Positions 17,447 through 26,418 of a stretch of 64,000 nucleotides of DNA are shown piece after piece. The DNA lies in contig NZ_CANMEZ010000003.1 of NCBI RefSeq assembly GCF_947496985.1, positions 310,001 to 374,000 on the forward strand, in the 5' to 3' direction. The notes beneath the pieces were generated by a model. The model was not told where the DNA came from, did no database searches, and saw only the letters and a list, made by a program, of their open reading frames with translations. Source of the stretch: an uncultured Kordia sp. GTDB lineage: Bacteria > Bacteroidota > Bacteroidia > Flavobacteriales > Flavobacteriaceae. The translations under genes were made by a program, and so were the position numbers. The first letter of the stretch is position 1. Each line of letters begins with the position of its first letter.

Positions 17447-20400
17447 TTATTGTAACTCTTGTATCGTTTTTTCAATACTACTATGTTTTAGCATTGATTG
17501 CATAAATTCAAAAGCAGGAATTGCCATTACACGACTCATTTCGGGTTCTATAATGGCATTGGTGATACTTTTTTGTTCTTTAACAAGGTTTCGGATTTCG
17601 TCATTATTTGCTTTAATAATTGCATAGATGTTATCAACGCAATCAAGCGTTTTTATTTCATCTCCATAAATAGCCTTTACATCCTCAAAATCAAAACGGT
17701 GTGGTAAGTAAATACTTTTAAAACTAACATGTTCTTTTTCCAAAGTATCTAACAGTGTTAGTTTATCTTTTATATAATTTGGAAACATTTCGGTCGCCGC
17801 AACAGAGTTGAAAATAGCAGAAACTTCATTAGAAATATTAATCTTTGTTCCTTTACAATCAATCATAATTGTATTTATTTGCGACTTTATATATGCAGAT
17901 TTATCATTGACAATATTAATAAAAACTGAAGTTTTCTCTTTTGCAGTCGAATCAACTTTATCGATAGCTTCATATAACTTGTACGCAGATAATAAACCTG
18001 AATTCTCATAAATTCCACCGTCATTGTATTGTCCTTTTCCTTTAATAGTTGCTGCCGGACTTATTAATGGAAATCTGTTGGTTGTAGAAGCTGCGTTGTA
18101 AAAACTTAAGGTAGTTGTGTCGCTTAGCTTTAAAATATCACTTGCTCCTGCATACAGAATATCACTAACGGTATCGTTTTTTGTTTTAATAGAAACTGCC
18201 ATTCCTTGGCGACCTTTAATGTCAGTTGTATTACTAATGAGGATTGGAAAACGTTTTCCTCTTTTCATGTACATATCAAACCAATATTGTCGGTATGAAG
18301 CGGAATTGAATTTTTCTTTTGTAAAGTTTGGATTTGCATAATTTGCATAGATGCGCATTGCGCCTGTAGAACGATCTTTTCCTTTCAAATCTTTAAAAGG
18401 AATCAAAATATGATTTAACCAATCTCTTCCAAATACATGGGTTAAATCCATGGACAAAATGTTCTCTGTTCCAATCTTTTGAATCGCTTCTTTTTGTCTT
18501 TCTTTAGAAGCTATTTCATGTTTAATTACAGAGTAGTTTATCAATCCAATAGTTCCACCAGATGCACCCGATAAACAAGCTGTTTTATCGTATAAAGTAT
18601 TGTTTGAATCCAAAGCATTCAATACAGTCATTGTCCAAGCATTTGCTTTCATTCCGCCGCCATAACAACCAATATAATAACGAGTTTTAGGCAGTTTTGA
18701 AGCGTATTTTTTTAAATCAATTGCAGTGTCAGGTACAGTTTCTATGATTTGAGCTAACTCAAATAAATTACTACGACTCTCTTCATTAAATCGAGCTAAA
18801 AAGTTTAAAATCACTAAGGATAAAGCACTGACATATAGTGTGAATAAGAAGTTACGTTGTTGGGAAATTGGCTTCTCTTTTGATGTATTAATAGTTGCTA
18901 ATTCTGCTTGTATTTCTTTTAATTTTTCTGTGAGTATTTGTAAGCGTAACGTTTTTTCAGCTTCATTTTCTATGTTCGGAATTTCGGTTACTTTCTTTAG
19001 TGTTAGCTTTTTAATTTTTCGCGTTAGCTTTTCTTCTTTGTCTTTTACAGCATCAACTTTTGATTTATAGTAAATAAAGTGTTTTAAGATAATGACAATT
19101 ATTCCATAAAAAAGAAAGAAATACGAAAGTAAAATTAAAATTGTATTAATTTTTAAAGCAATTGTTGGCCAAATATTAATAACAACTAAAAAAGCAGCAT
19201 TGAAGAAACCGAAATACGCAATCGTTTGTAGAAATATGATGTTATTACTCAACGAACCAAAACTCAAACTTCCAATTCTAAGCTTGGCAATTCGTTGAAA
19301 CATAGAATTTTGATTTTGCAGTTCATTTTTTTCAAACTTATCCAGAATTTTTTGTTTTTTCTCTGTGTCCGTTCCGTCGTAACTTTTATCACGCATAATG
19401 ATAAAACTATCAATAATTGCAGGTATATTTTTATTGAAAAAAGCATATTTAAATACAGAACGAAACGTTCTATAATACATATAGGTAATCGTTTGAAGAA
19501 TAATACAAATCAAACTAAATACTACGGTTACATAAGTATATGGACATTGCTCTTGACAGGAAAAAATAAATAATAAAATGAACAATACTAAATGTACTAC
19601 TATCGTAATCACTAAGAAATAGATATATGTTCTAATTTCTTTATGTAAACTTGGTTTTTTAGATTTTACATAGTATGCATTTGGATTGTCAAAATCGATG
19701 GCTTGTATCTCCGCTTTATTATATGCGTACCAAGCATCTTTTTTCTTTTTCAACTCATACAGCCACCAAAGTGCAGCGATCAATAAAAATAGAGAAGAAC
19801 TACTAATACTAATTGGCATATCAAAATTTGTATCCGTAGTATATGCTATCATATAAAATAGTGCTATGTAAAAGAAGACACCTAAGGTTCTTCTCAAAAA
19901 ACCAAGTGAACTTTCATGAATGAAGTTTTTCGATTTATCAATTTTTTCACGTTTACTATCGCTACTGTACCAAATGATTCCAAAAAAGCCCAATGATTTT
20001 GTCATGCGCCAATTTTTTTTTCCAATTCTGTTATTGGAAGAAGAGAATAAAAAATAAGCAGGATAATGTGATAGCGTAATACAGTAAATAGGTGCATACA
20101 CACCTAAAAGTATGATAACGAACCAAAAAGGATGATAATATAAGTCTACGATGATAGAGTTTACTTGTGGCGCTTTTGGTAAAGTAAGTCCAATAATAAC
20201 AAGGAATAGTAGACTAATCCAAGCAGAAGAAATAAAATCTCTCAAGACTGCAAGTCTATCTTTTAGCGAAAAATACATAATCACAACAATAACATATACA
20301 ATAGTTATAGCGTAGGTAATTATTTTATAGAAAGCAATATTTTCAGGATATGTATACGAAATTAAATAGCTTGTGTTTTCAATACAATCTAGTATATAAG

Positions 20401-20764
20401 CTATACTACTAATGATGAGAAATCCCCAATAGAACCATTGTGGTTTTTCATTTTTTAGTGTTGCTTTTTTATAGACATAAAATCCTAATAAGAATACTAA
20501 TAAAAATGCCCAAATATAATCAAGTATAAAAAATGCCCAGAAATAGGAGAGTTGCCCAAATGATTCATTTGCAGTTATGGTAAACCATGTAGTTGTAACG
20601 ATTTCTTCATCAAATTGCGGAACGTTAATCCAACCTTTTAAGCTGAATAATCTTGTTGCAATTTTCATCAATACAGATAAAATTACAAAAATAATGATGA
20701 TACTTTTTGTATATCCTTTTTGGTTTATATATGTATATGGATTGAAATTTTTGAGTTGCGGCAT
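17447..20764 (-). CDS. giant multi-pass membrane protein with patatin-like phospholipase domain
   Basis: The 1105-residue protein has about ten or more hydrophobic segments in the first 670 residues, with a Lys/Glu-rich coiled-coil-like stretch near 590-650. A patatin-like domain fills roughly 690-1090. It shows GCYGGGMKANAWTM (near 701, the oxyanion-hole Gly-rich turn with basic residue), SGASGGTIG (near 735, the GxSxG nucleophile elbow) and NDGGIYENSG (near 914, the Asp-Gly-Gly motif). The Ser-Asp dyad is therefore intact and lipid acyl-hydrolase activity is likely. Family proteins are usually far shorter and soluble, so the large membrane portion is unusual. It is a single gene. Confidence 0.75.
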   Translation of the reverse strand: MPQLKNFNPYTYINQKGYTKSIIIIFVILSVLMKIATRLFSLKGWINVPQFDEEIVTTTWFTITANESFGQLSYFWAFFILDYIWAFLLVFLLGFYVYKKATLKNEKPQWFYWGFLIISSIAYILDCIENTSYLISYTYPENIAFYKIITYAITIVYVIVVIMYFSLKDRLAVLRDFISSAWISLLFLVIIGLTLPKAPQVNSIIVDLYYHPFWFVIILLGVYAPIYCITLSHYPAYFLFSSSNNRIGKKNWRMTKSLGFFGIIWYSSDSKREKIDKSKNFIHESSLGFLRRTLGVFFYIALFYMIAYTTDTNFDMPISISSSSLFLLIAALWWLYELKKKKDAWYAYNKAEIQAIDFDNPNAYYVKSKKPSLHKEIRTYIYFLVITIVVHLVLFILLFIFSCQEQCPYTYVTVVFSLICIILQTITYMYYRTFRSVFKYAFFNKNIPAIIDSFIIMRDKSYDGTDTEKKQKILDKFEKNELQNQNSMFQRIAKLRIGSLSFGSLSNNIIFLQTIAYFGFFNAAFLVVINIWPTIALKINTILILLSYFFLFYGIIVIILKHFIYYKSKVDAVKDKEEKLTRKIKKLTLKKVTEIPNIENEAEKTLRLQILTEKLKEIQAELATINTSKEKPISQQRNFLFTLYVSALSLVILNFLARFNEESRSNLFELAQIIETVPDTAIDLKKYASKLPKTRYYIGCYGGGMKANAWTMTVLNALDSNNTLYDKTACLSGASGGTIGLINYSVIKHEIASKERQKEAIQKIGTENILSMDLTHVFGRDWLNHILIPFKDLKGKDRSTGAMRIYANYANPNFTKEKFNSASYRQYWFDMYMKRGKRFPILISNTTDIKGRQGMAVSIKTKNDTVSDILYAGASDILKLSDTTTLSFYNAASTTNRFPLISPAATIKGKGQYNDGGIYENSGLLSAYKLYEAIDKVDSTAKEKTSVFINIVNDKSAYIKSQINTIMIDCKGTKINISNEVSAIFNSVAATEMFPNYIKDKLTLLDTLEKEHVSFKSIYLPHRFDFEDVKAIYGDEIKTLDCVDNIYAIIKANNDEIRNLVKEQKSITNAIIEPEMSRVMAIPAFEFMQSMLKHSSIEKTIQELQ

Positions 20765-20836
20765 ACTACTGAATTAGTTCAGAAAAGTACGATTATTCTC
20801 CAATAATAAAAATACTTATATGTAAGTATTGAACAA

Positions 20837-20868
20837 AAAAAAGAAGCGTTTTATAGAACGCTTCTTTT
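20837..20868 (-). terminator. hairpin downstream of the sigma/Spy operon (distal)
   Basis: AAGAAGCGTT pairs with AACGCTTCTT around a 6-nt loop, with A- and T-tracts outside. It is the second of two hairpins in the 289-bp space between the minus-strand operon end (21054) and the patatin start (20764). Confidence 0.65.
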
Positions 20869-20962
20869 ACCAATCACCAAAAATTATAATTAAATGAATA
20901 ACTATTACTAGTTGTTACATTATGTCTTTTAGACTATTTTGATTCTCAAAGGTTTAAAAACA

Positions 20963-20994
20963 AAAAGAGCATTTTTATATAAAAATGCTCTTTT
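20963..20994 (-). terminator. perfect palindromic terminator of the sigma/Spy operon (proximal)
   Basis: GAGCATTTTTATA and its exact complement form a loop-poor palindrome flanked by AAAA/TTTT, 60 bp beyond the stop codon of the Spy-like gene. Confidence 0.65.
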
Positions 20995-21053
20995 CTTCAT
21001 CAATGCATGAGAATAGAATTCTACTCGAGGCTTTTTAGGGCATTGATTATTTT

Positions 21054-21521
21054 TTATTCACGACGTTTTTTTCGAAACTCTTTCATCAATTTTCGATTAA
21101 AATCGCGTTCTGCTTTTTTGAGTTGTATTATTTTTTTTGCAGGAAGTATTTTTTTAAGCTTTCGCATTAAATCCTGATTATTTTCATACACTTGTGTTTC
21201 TAAGGCTTCCAAGCGTGCTAAGACTTCTTGTGCTTCTGTTTCAGACATTTGCTCTATGTCTTTCACTTCTTTTTTAATTTTATAAAATCCTTTTACACGC
21301 AAATCATGATTCTTATCATCATACGCATTGTAAATTGGCCAAAATTGTTGCGCTTCTTCTGCTGTAAGGTTTAAGTTTTCTGTGAAGTAAGCAATCTTTA
21401 ATTTCTTAATTTTTTCTTGATGTTTCTGACCGCGTTCATGTTTTTGGGCAAACCCGAAAGAGAGTCCAAGGAACAAAAGTAGTAGTGTTGTATATAATTT
21501 TTTACTCATAATATTATTCAA
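21054..21521 (-). CDS. Spy/CpxP-like secreted helical protein
   Basis: This 155-residue protein has a cleavable signal peptide (LLLLFLGLSFGFAQK). The mature part is all helix and highly charged: LNLTAEEAQQFWPIYNAYDD carries the LTxEEA-type motif seen in Spy/CpxP-like and Flavobacterial sensor-of-ECF proteins, and the tail is strongly basic. It overlaps the preceding candidate anti-sigma gene by 8 bp. It is the counterpart of the 11338 gene, although the signal peptide is cleavable here rather than an anchor. Confidence 0.65.
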   Translation of the reverse strand: MNNIMSKKLYTTLLLLFLGLSFGFAQKHERGQKHQEKIKKLKIAYFTENLNLTAEEAQQFWPIYNAYDDKNHDLRVKGFYKIKKEVKDIEQMSETEAQEVLARLEALETQVYENNQDLMRKLKKILPAKKIIQLKKAERDFNRKLMKEFRKKRRE

Positions 21522-22044
21522 TTAATAAATCATACGGATCAGCAGTGTTTTCCAAATAATCTATTGTTTCTGTTTCGTTTAAACTTACTTCAAAAATAGA
21601 AGAAGTATCTATGTTTTCTTCTTCAAAAGCAGCGATCAATTCATAATTGTTCAGTGCAATTAAATCATTTTCTATAAAAGTATTAATGTCACTATCTGCA
21701 ATATCTTCCATACTAATTCCACTAGTTTCAGGATTGATCAAAGTTGAAATTCCAAATAGTAACAGACAGGCTGCGGCTGCATATCCAACATATTTTAAAT
21801 ATGTTTTTCTATTGGATAATGGAATTACTTTGGTTTCTTCTTTAGAAGGAGCAAATAACTTGTCAGCCAAACAGTCTTCCAAACCATCAAAATAAGCGTC
21901 AGGAACTTTGAAACCTTTTTCTTTAGGAATCGCAGTTTCTGCTTCTAACTTCCCAAAAAGACGATCTTCAAATGTATTGAAGTAATTTTTTGGAGTAGAA
22001 AACCCTTCGGTTATTTTTTTGTTATGTAATTCGTTCTTTTTCAC
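21514..22044 (-). CDS. membrane protein, candidate anti-sigma factor
   Basis: The 176-residue protein has a soluble N-terminus with two F..P..YF...ED/E....KL repeats (STPKNYFNTFEDRLFGKLE and KVPDAYFDGLEDCLADKL). One membrane segment follows near residues 88-104 (YVGYAAAACLLLFGIST), then an acidic extracytoplasmic tail. No zinc-binding motif is seen. Its place between an ECF sigma gene (30-bp gap) and a Spy-like gene (8-bp overlap), and its topology, suggest an anti-sigma factor with the tandem N-terminal motifs gripping the sigma factor; that is an inference. Confidence 0.65.
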   Translation of the reverse strand: MKKNELHNKKITEGFSTPKNYFNTFEDRLFGKLEAETAIPKEKGFKVPDAYFDGLEDCLADKLFAPSKEETKVIPLSNRKTYLKYVGYAAAACLLLFGISTLINPETSGISMEDIADSDINTFIENDLIALNNYELIAAFEEENIDTSSIFEVSLNETETIDYLENTADPYDLLIE

Positions 22045-22074
22045 AATAGTATGACTCTAGTTTTTGTAAAAGGT

Positions 22075-22623
22075 TTAATGCTCTGTCGTTAAAAATTGTT
22101 CTATCTTTTTTACTGCATGATGATACGAAGCTTTCAATGCGCCAACCGAAGTATCCAACACTTCACTCATATCATTATATGTAATATCTTCAAAATACTT
22201 CATGTTGAATACTATTTGTTGCTTTTGTGGCAATGTGGCAATCGCTTTTTGTAGTTTCAACTGAATTTCTTCACCTTCAAAATAGACATCAGCTTGTAAA
22301 TTATTGACTAAATGATTTTGTATTTCTTCTGAAGAAATCCCAGCTTTTTTAGCACGTTGATTGATAAATGTAATTGCTTCATTGGTAGCAATTCTGTACA
22401 TCCATGAATATAATTTACTATCACCTTTAAATTTATCAATACTTCTGAATACTTTAATAAATGTGTTTTGTAGCACATCATCAGCATCTTCATGATTGGT
22501 CACCATTCTACGGATGTGCCAATACAAACGTTCTTTGTATGTAGATACAAGCTCGCGAAACGCTTTTTGTTGCGTTTTCGGGTTTTTTAAATCATCTATT
22601 AGCGTTGTTTCTACGACGTTCAA
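22075..22623 (-). CDS. ECF RNA polymerase sigma factor
   Basis: This is a 182-residue ECF sigma factor. Region 2 shows HEDADDVLQNTFIKVFRSID and LYSWMYRIATNEAITFINQR; region 4 shows LPQKQQIVFNMKYFEDITYN and SVGALKASYHHAVKKIEQFL. It is the first gene of a three-gene minus-strand operon with a membrane anti-sigma candidate and a Spy-like protein. It is clearly diverged from the sigma factor at 10308, so the two cassettes are old paralogues or independent recruits of the same plan. Confidence 0.9.
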   Translation of the reverse strand: MNVVETTLIDDLKNPKTQQKAFRELVSTYKERLYWHIRRMVTNHEDADDVLQNTFIKVFRSIDKFKGDSKLYSWMYRIATNEAITFINQRAKKAGISSEEIQNHLVNNLQADVYFEGEEIQLKLQKAIATLPQKQQIVFNMKYFEDITYNDMSEVLDTSVGALKASYHHAVKKIEQFLTTEH

Positions 22624-22707
22624 TGTGTTTGTATTTTATTCTTTGACTTTTTAAAGAATAAAAGGTTTAATCTAAAGATAAAAAAAATGTCATTACCATG
22701 AAGATAT

Positions 22708-22739
22708 AAATCCATTGGTAATTAAAACAATGGATTTTT
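22708..22739 (-). terminator. probable terminator of the PGM-ABC operon
   Basis: AAATCCATTG and CAATGGATTT enclose a 10-nt loop, 46 bp beyond the ABC transporter stop. The downstream T-tract on the minus strand is weak, so confidence is moderate. Confidence 0.5.
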
Positions 22740-22784
22740 GTCTACACAGAAATGACAATTATAAGTGTGTGTTTGTGTTTTATT

Positions 22785-24605
22785 TTAAATTGTCTGCATT
22801 TGTACCAATTTAGAGTACATACTATTATTACTAATGAGTTCTTCGTGCGTTCCTTGTTCTACAATTTCTCCTTTTTGCATCACTACAATCACATCTGCAT
22901 TTTGAATGGTAGATAATCTGTGTGCAATCACAATAGAGGTTCTATTTTTCATCATGTTTTCCAACGCAACTTGTACCAAACGTTCACTTTCGGTATCTAG
23001 GGCAGAAGTAGCTTCGTCCAAAATCATAATTGGCGGATTCTTCAAAACAGCTCTAGCAATGCTTAAACGTTGTTTTTGTCCACCAGATAATTTTCCACCA
23101 GAATCTCCAACATTATGATCGAGAACTTCGGGTAAATCTTTTACAAATTCCCAAGCATTGGCAATTTTTAAGGCTTCAATTACTTCTTCGTCAGTAGCAT
23201 CTTGTTTTCCAAGTTTTACATTATTTCGAATACTTTCATTGAAGAGAATAGAATCTTGTGTTACGAGTCCCATTAGATCACGTAAAGAAGCTTTAGTAAG
23301 CGATTTGATATTTTCTCCATCAATTTCAATACTTCCTTCATTTACATCATAAAAACGTGTGACAAGGTTTGCAATGGTACTTTTTCCACTTCCAGATTGA
23401 CCAACTAAGGCAACTGTTTTTCCTTTCGGTACTTTGAGTGAGAAGTTTTTAAGGACATAAGTGTCATCGTATTTAAAGGAAATATCTTTTAATACTATCT
23501 CAGAAGAGAAATTTTCTTTTGTTTTCGCATCTAGCGCATCTGCAATTGGACTTTCTGTTTCTAGTATTTCTAACACGCGATCTGCGGCAGCATTCCCTCT
23601 TTTAACACTATAAGAAGCTTTAGAAATTGCTTTTGCAGGCGTTAAAATTTGCCATGATAAACCTATGTAAGCAATAAATGCGCTTGCTTTTAATGTTTTC
23701 TCAGTCAATACCATGTTTCCTCCATACCAAAGCAATACAGCAATAATTACAATTCCTAAAAATTCACTTGTAGGCGAAGCTAAATTTTGGCGATTTAATA
23801 ATTTATTAGAAAAATTAAAAAAGCGATTAGTAGACTCTTTAAAACGATTGCCAAAATAGGATTCTCCATTAAACCCTTTAATTACACGTAACCCTCCTAA
23901 TGTTTCTTCTAAATGTGATAAAAATATTCCTTGTTCTTTTTGCGTATTTTCAGAGTGTTTTTTTAATTTTTTTCCAACTGCTGAAATTATAAACCCTGAA
24001 ATTGGGATAAAGATAAATACAAAAAGTGTCAATTTTGCACTGATAAAAAACATGGCTCCAATTGTAAATAAAATAGTCAAAGGTTCTTTTACGATTAATT
24101 CCAAAACGGATAAAAAAGAATTCTGAATTTCTCCTACATCTGCTGAAGTTCTAGCGATAACATCACCTTTACGTTTTTCTGAATAAAAGGAAATAGGCAA
24201 TGCCATAATTTTATCATACAATTCATTTCGAACATCTTTCAAAATTCCATTCCGTAAAAATGTAATGAAATACATAGCCATATATGAAAAAATATTCCTT
24301 AAAAAGAACAAAACAATAATCAAAATAATCATATACATTAATGTATTGATTTGCCCTTCGTTTTCAGATGTAGTTGTAATGAAGTAATTTAAGTAGTTTT
24401 CTAAATATTCTTTGATATTACTAGCATCAAATACAGGTTTTTCATTTAGTTGTTCTCCTTCTTGAAAAAGTACTGTAAGCATTGGAATTAAAGCAACCAT
24501 TCCTAGTGTGCTAAATAATGCATACAATACATTAAAAAAGATATTTAAGTATGCGTATTTTTTATAAGGTATTGCAAAACGCAATATTTTTTTAATATAA
24601 TTCAT
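22785..24605 (-). CDS. ABC exporter, MsbA-like (membrane plus ATPase fused)
   Basis: This 606-residue half-transporter has six hydrophobic segments in residues 1-330 and then an ATPase domain: VALVGQSGSGKST (Walker A, near 400), a Q-loop in LVTQDSILFN, LSGGQKQRLSIARA (signature), PIMILDEATSALD (Walker B) and an H-loop in VIAHRLSTI. It dimerises to export lipids or other amphiphiles across the inner membrane; MsbA-type lipid A flipping is possible but unproven. Its ATG overlaps the phosphoglucomutase stop by one base (TAATG), so the two genes are translationally coupled. Confidence 0.9.
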   Translation of the reverse strand: MNYIKKILRFAIPYKKYAYLNIFFNVLYALFSTLGMVALIPMLTVLFQEGEQLNEKPVFDASNIKEYLENYLNYFITTTSENEGQINTLMYMIILIIVLFFLRNIFSYMAMYFITFLRNGILKDVRNELYDKIMALPISFYSEKRKGDVIARTSADVGEIQNSFLSVLELIVKEPLTILFTIGAMFFISAKLTLFVFIFIPISGFIISAVGKKLKKHSENTQKEQGIFLSHLEETLGGLRVIKGFNGESYFGNRFKESTNRFFNFSNKLLNRQNLASPTSEFLGIVIIAVLLWYGGNMVLTEKTLKASAFIAYIGLSWQILTPAKAISKASYSVKRGNAAADRVLEILETESPIADALDAKTKENFSSEIVLKDISFKYDDTYVLKNFSLKVPKGKTVALVGQSGSGKSTIANLVTRFYDVNEGSIEIDGENIKSLTKASLRDLMGLVTQDSILFNESIRNNVKLGKQDATDEEVIEALKIANAWEFVKDLPEVLDHNVGDSGGKLSGGQKQRLSIARAVLKNPPIMILDEATSALDTESERLVQVALENMMKNRTSIVIAHRLSTIQNADVIVVMQKGEIVEQGTHEELISNNSMYSKLVQMQTI

Positions 24606-26329
24606 TAGTTGAGTTTCATTTCTTGAACGATGCGTTCTATTTTTGCATCGAGTTGTTTTTCTACGTTTGCAAAGTCTGCTTTGTTTGCTAATGGCAGATT
24701 TACGCTAAAGTAGAATTTTATTTTCGGTTCCGTACCGCTAGGACGTGCTGCAATTTTAGTACCATCTTCTGTGTAATAGATTAATACGTTCGATTTTGGC
24801 ACTAAAATAGGCGTTGTGTCAGTAGTTGTCATGTCAATTGCTACAGAAGTTTGATAATCTTCAATGCGAATTACTTGTGAACCATCAAGACTTGTTAAAG
24901 GGTTTTGACGTAAATCGATCATCATTTGCTTAATTTCTGCTGCGCCATCCATTCCTTTTTTAACCATAGAAATTAATTTCTCTTTGTAAAAACCATGCGA
25001 AACGTACATATTAATCAAAGTTTCATAGAAAGAATTTCCATTTGCTTTTGCTTGTGTTGCAATTTCACATGCTAATAAAGCTGCTGTAACGGCATCTTTA
25101 TCACGTACAAAATCACCCGTCATGAAACCAAAACTTTCTTCTCCACCACCAATGAATTCCAATTCGGGGAAATCTTTGATCATTTTGGCAATCCATTTAA
25201 AACCTGTTAAGCCAATTTTACATTCAACATCATATGCTTTTGCCAAATCAACCATCATTGGTGTAGAAACAATTGTAGAACCAATAAACTGTTTCCCATT
25301 GATTTTATTATTGTTTTTCCATTGTTGTAATAAGAAGTCTGTCATAACTACCATGGTTTGATTTCCGTTTAGTAAAATCATGTTTCCATCCAAATCGCGC
25401 ACGGCAATTCCTAAACGATCACTATCAGGATCAGTTCCAATAACGATATCAGCGTTTGTAGTATCTGCTAATTTTAATGCCATTGCTAAAGCTTCTGGTT
25501 CTTCAGGGTTTGGTGACTTTACAGTAGGAAAATCACCATCTGGCTTCGCTTGTTCTTCAACAATGTGAATATTAGTATATCCTGCTTCGCGCAATACAGC
25601 CGGAATCATTGTGATAGAAGTTCCATGTAACGATGTAAAAACAATTTGTAAATCATCTTTTTTAGGCGCTTTGAAATCTGCATTGGCAACACTTGCTTGT
25701 ATAAATGCTTCATCAATTTCAATATCTACTAATTTGATTAATTCATTTTTGGCATCAAACTTAATTTGAGAAAAATCTAATGCATTAATTTCATGAATAA
25801 TTTCTTCATCTTGTGGTGGTACAATTTGTCCTCCGTCAGTCCAATATACTTTGTAACCGTTGTATTCTGGCGGATTATGCGACGCTGTTAAAACAATTCC
25901 ACAATGACAATCTAAATATTTTACTGCGAATGATAATTCTGGAGTCGGACGTAAATCTGAAAATAAAAAGACTTCAATGTTATTTGCAGAAAATACATTG
26001 GCACAAATGGTTGCTAATGATTTACTATTGTGTCTACAATCGTATGCAATTGCAACTTTTAGAGGTTCGTTTGGATACACTTTTTTAAGGTAATTACTCA
26101 ATCCTTGCGTGTTTTTTCCAAGCGTATATTTATTAATTCGATTTGTTCCAGGTCCCATTACACCACGCATTCCACCTGTTCCGAAAGCTAAATCTTTATA
26201 AAAACTTTCAGTAAGCTCTTCTGGGTTTGTATCTATAAGTTGTTGCACTTTCGCAGTTGTATCTGAATCAAAATTTGGAGTTAACCAAGCCGTTGCTTTT
26301 TCCAAAATTTTAGCGTCAATCTTTGTCAT
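24605..26329 (-). CDS. phosphoglucomutase/phosphomannomutase
   Basis: This is a 574-residue alpha-D-phosphohexomutase. TGGMRGVMGPGTNRIN lies near residue 50, TASHNPPEYNGYKVYW (near 147) carries the phosphoserine, GTDPDSDRLGIAV (near 307) the Mg-binding Asp loop, GGGEESFGFM (near 402) the sugar-binding loop and RPSGTEPKIKFYF (near 531) the phosphate-binding loop. It interconverts hexose 1- and 6-phosphates and feeds nucleotide sugar and envelope polysaccharide synthesis. Coupling with the ABC exporter suggests a shared envelope role. Confidence 0.93.
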   Translation of the reverse strand: MTKIDAKILEKATAWLTPNFDSDTTAKVQQLIDTNPEELTESFYKDLAFGTGGMRGVMGPGTNRINKYTLGKNTQGLSNYLKKVYPNEPLKVAIAYDCRHNSKSLATICANVFSANNIEVFLFSDLRPTPELSFAVKYLDCHCGIVLTASHNPPEYNGYKVYWTDGGQIVPPQDEEIIHEINALDFSQIKFDAKNELIKLVDIEIDEAFIQASVANADFKAPKKDDLQIVFTSLHGTSITMIPAVLREAGYTNIHIVEEQAKPDGDFPTVKSPNPEEPEALAMALKLADTTNADIVIGTDPDSDRLGIAVRDLDGNMILLNGNQTMVVMTDFLLQQWKNNNKINGKQFIGSTIVSTPMMVDLAKAYDVECKIGLTGFKWIAKMIKDFPELEFIGGGEESFGFMTGDFVRDKDAVTAALLACEIATQAKANGNSFYETLINMYVSHGFYKEKLISMVKKGMDGAAEIKQMMIDLRQNPLTSLDGSQVIRIEDYQTSVAIDMTTTDTTPILVPKSNVLIYYTEDGTKIAARPSGTEPKIKFYFSVNLPLANKADFANVEKQLDAKIERIVQEMKLN

Positions 26330-26418
26330 TAAATGGTGTTTTAAAAAGCAAAAATAATGAATTCATTTGGTTTCTATTTTGCTAGGAAAGATATTTTGGA
26401 TAACTTTATTGAATTGCT

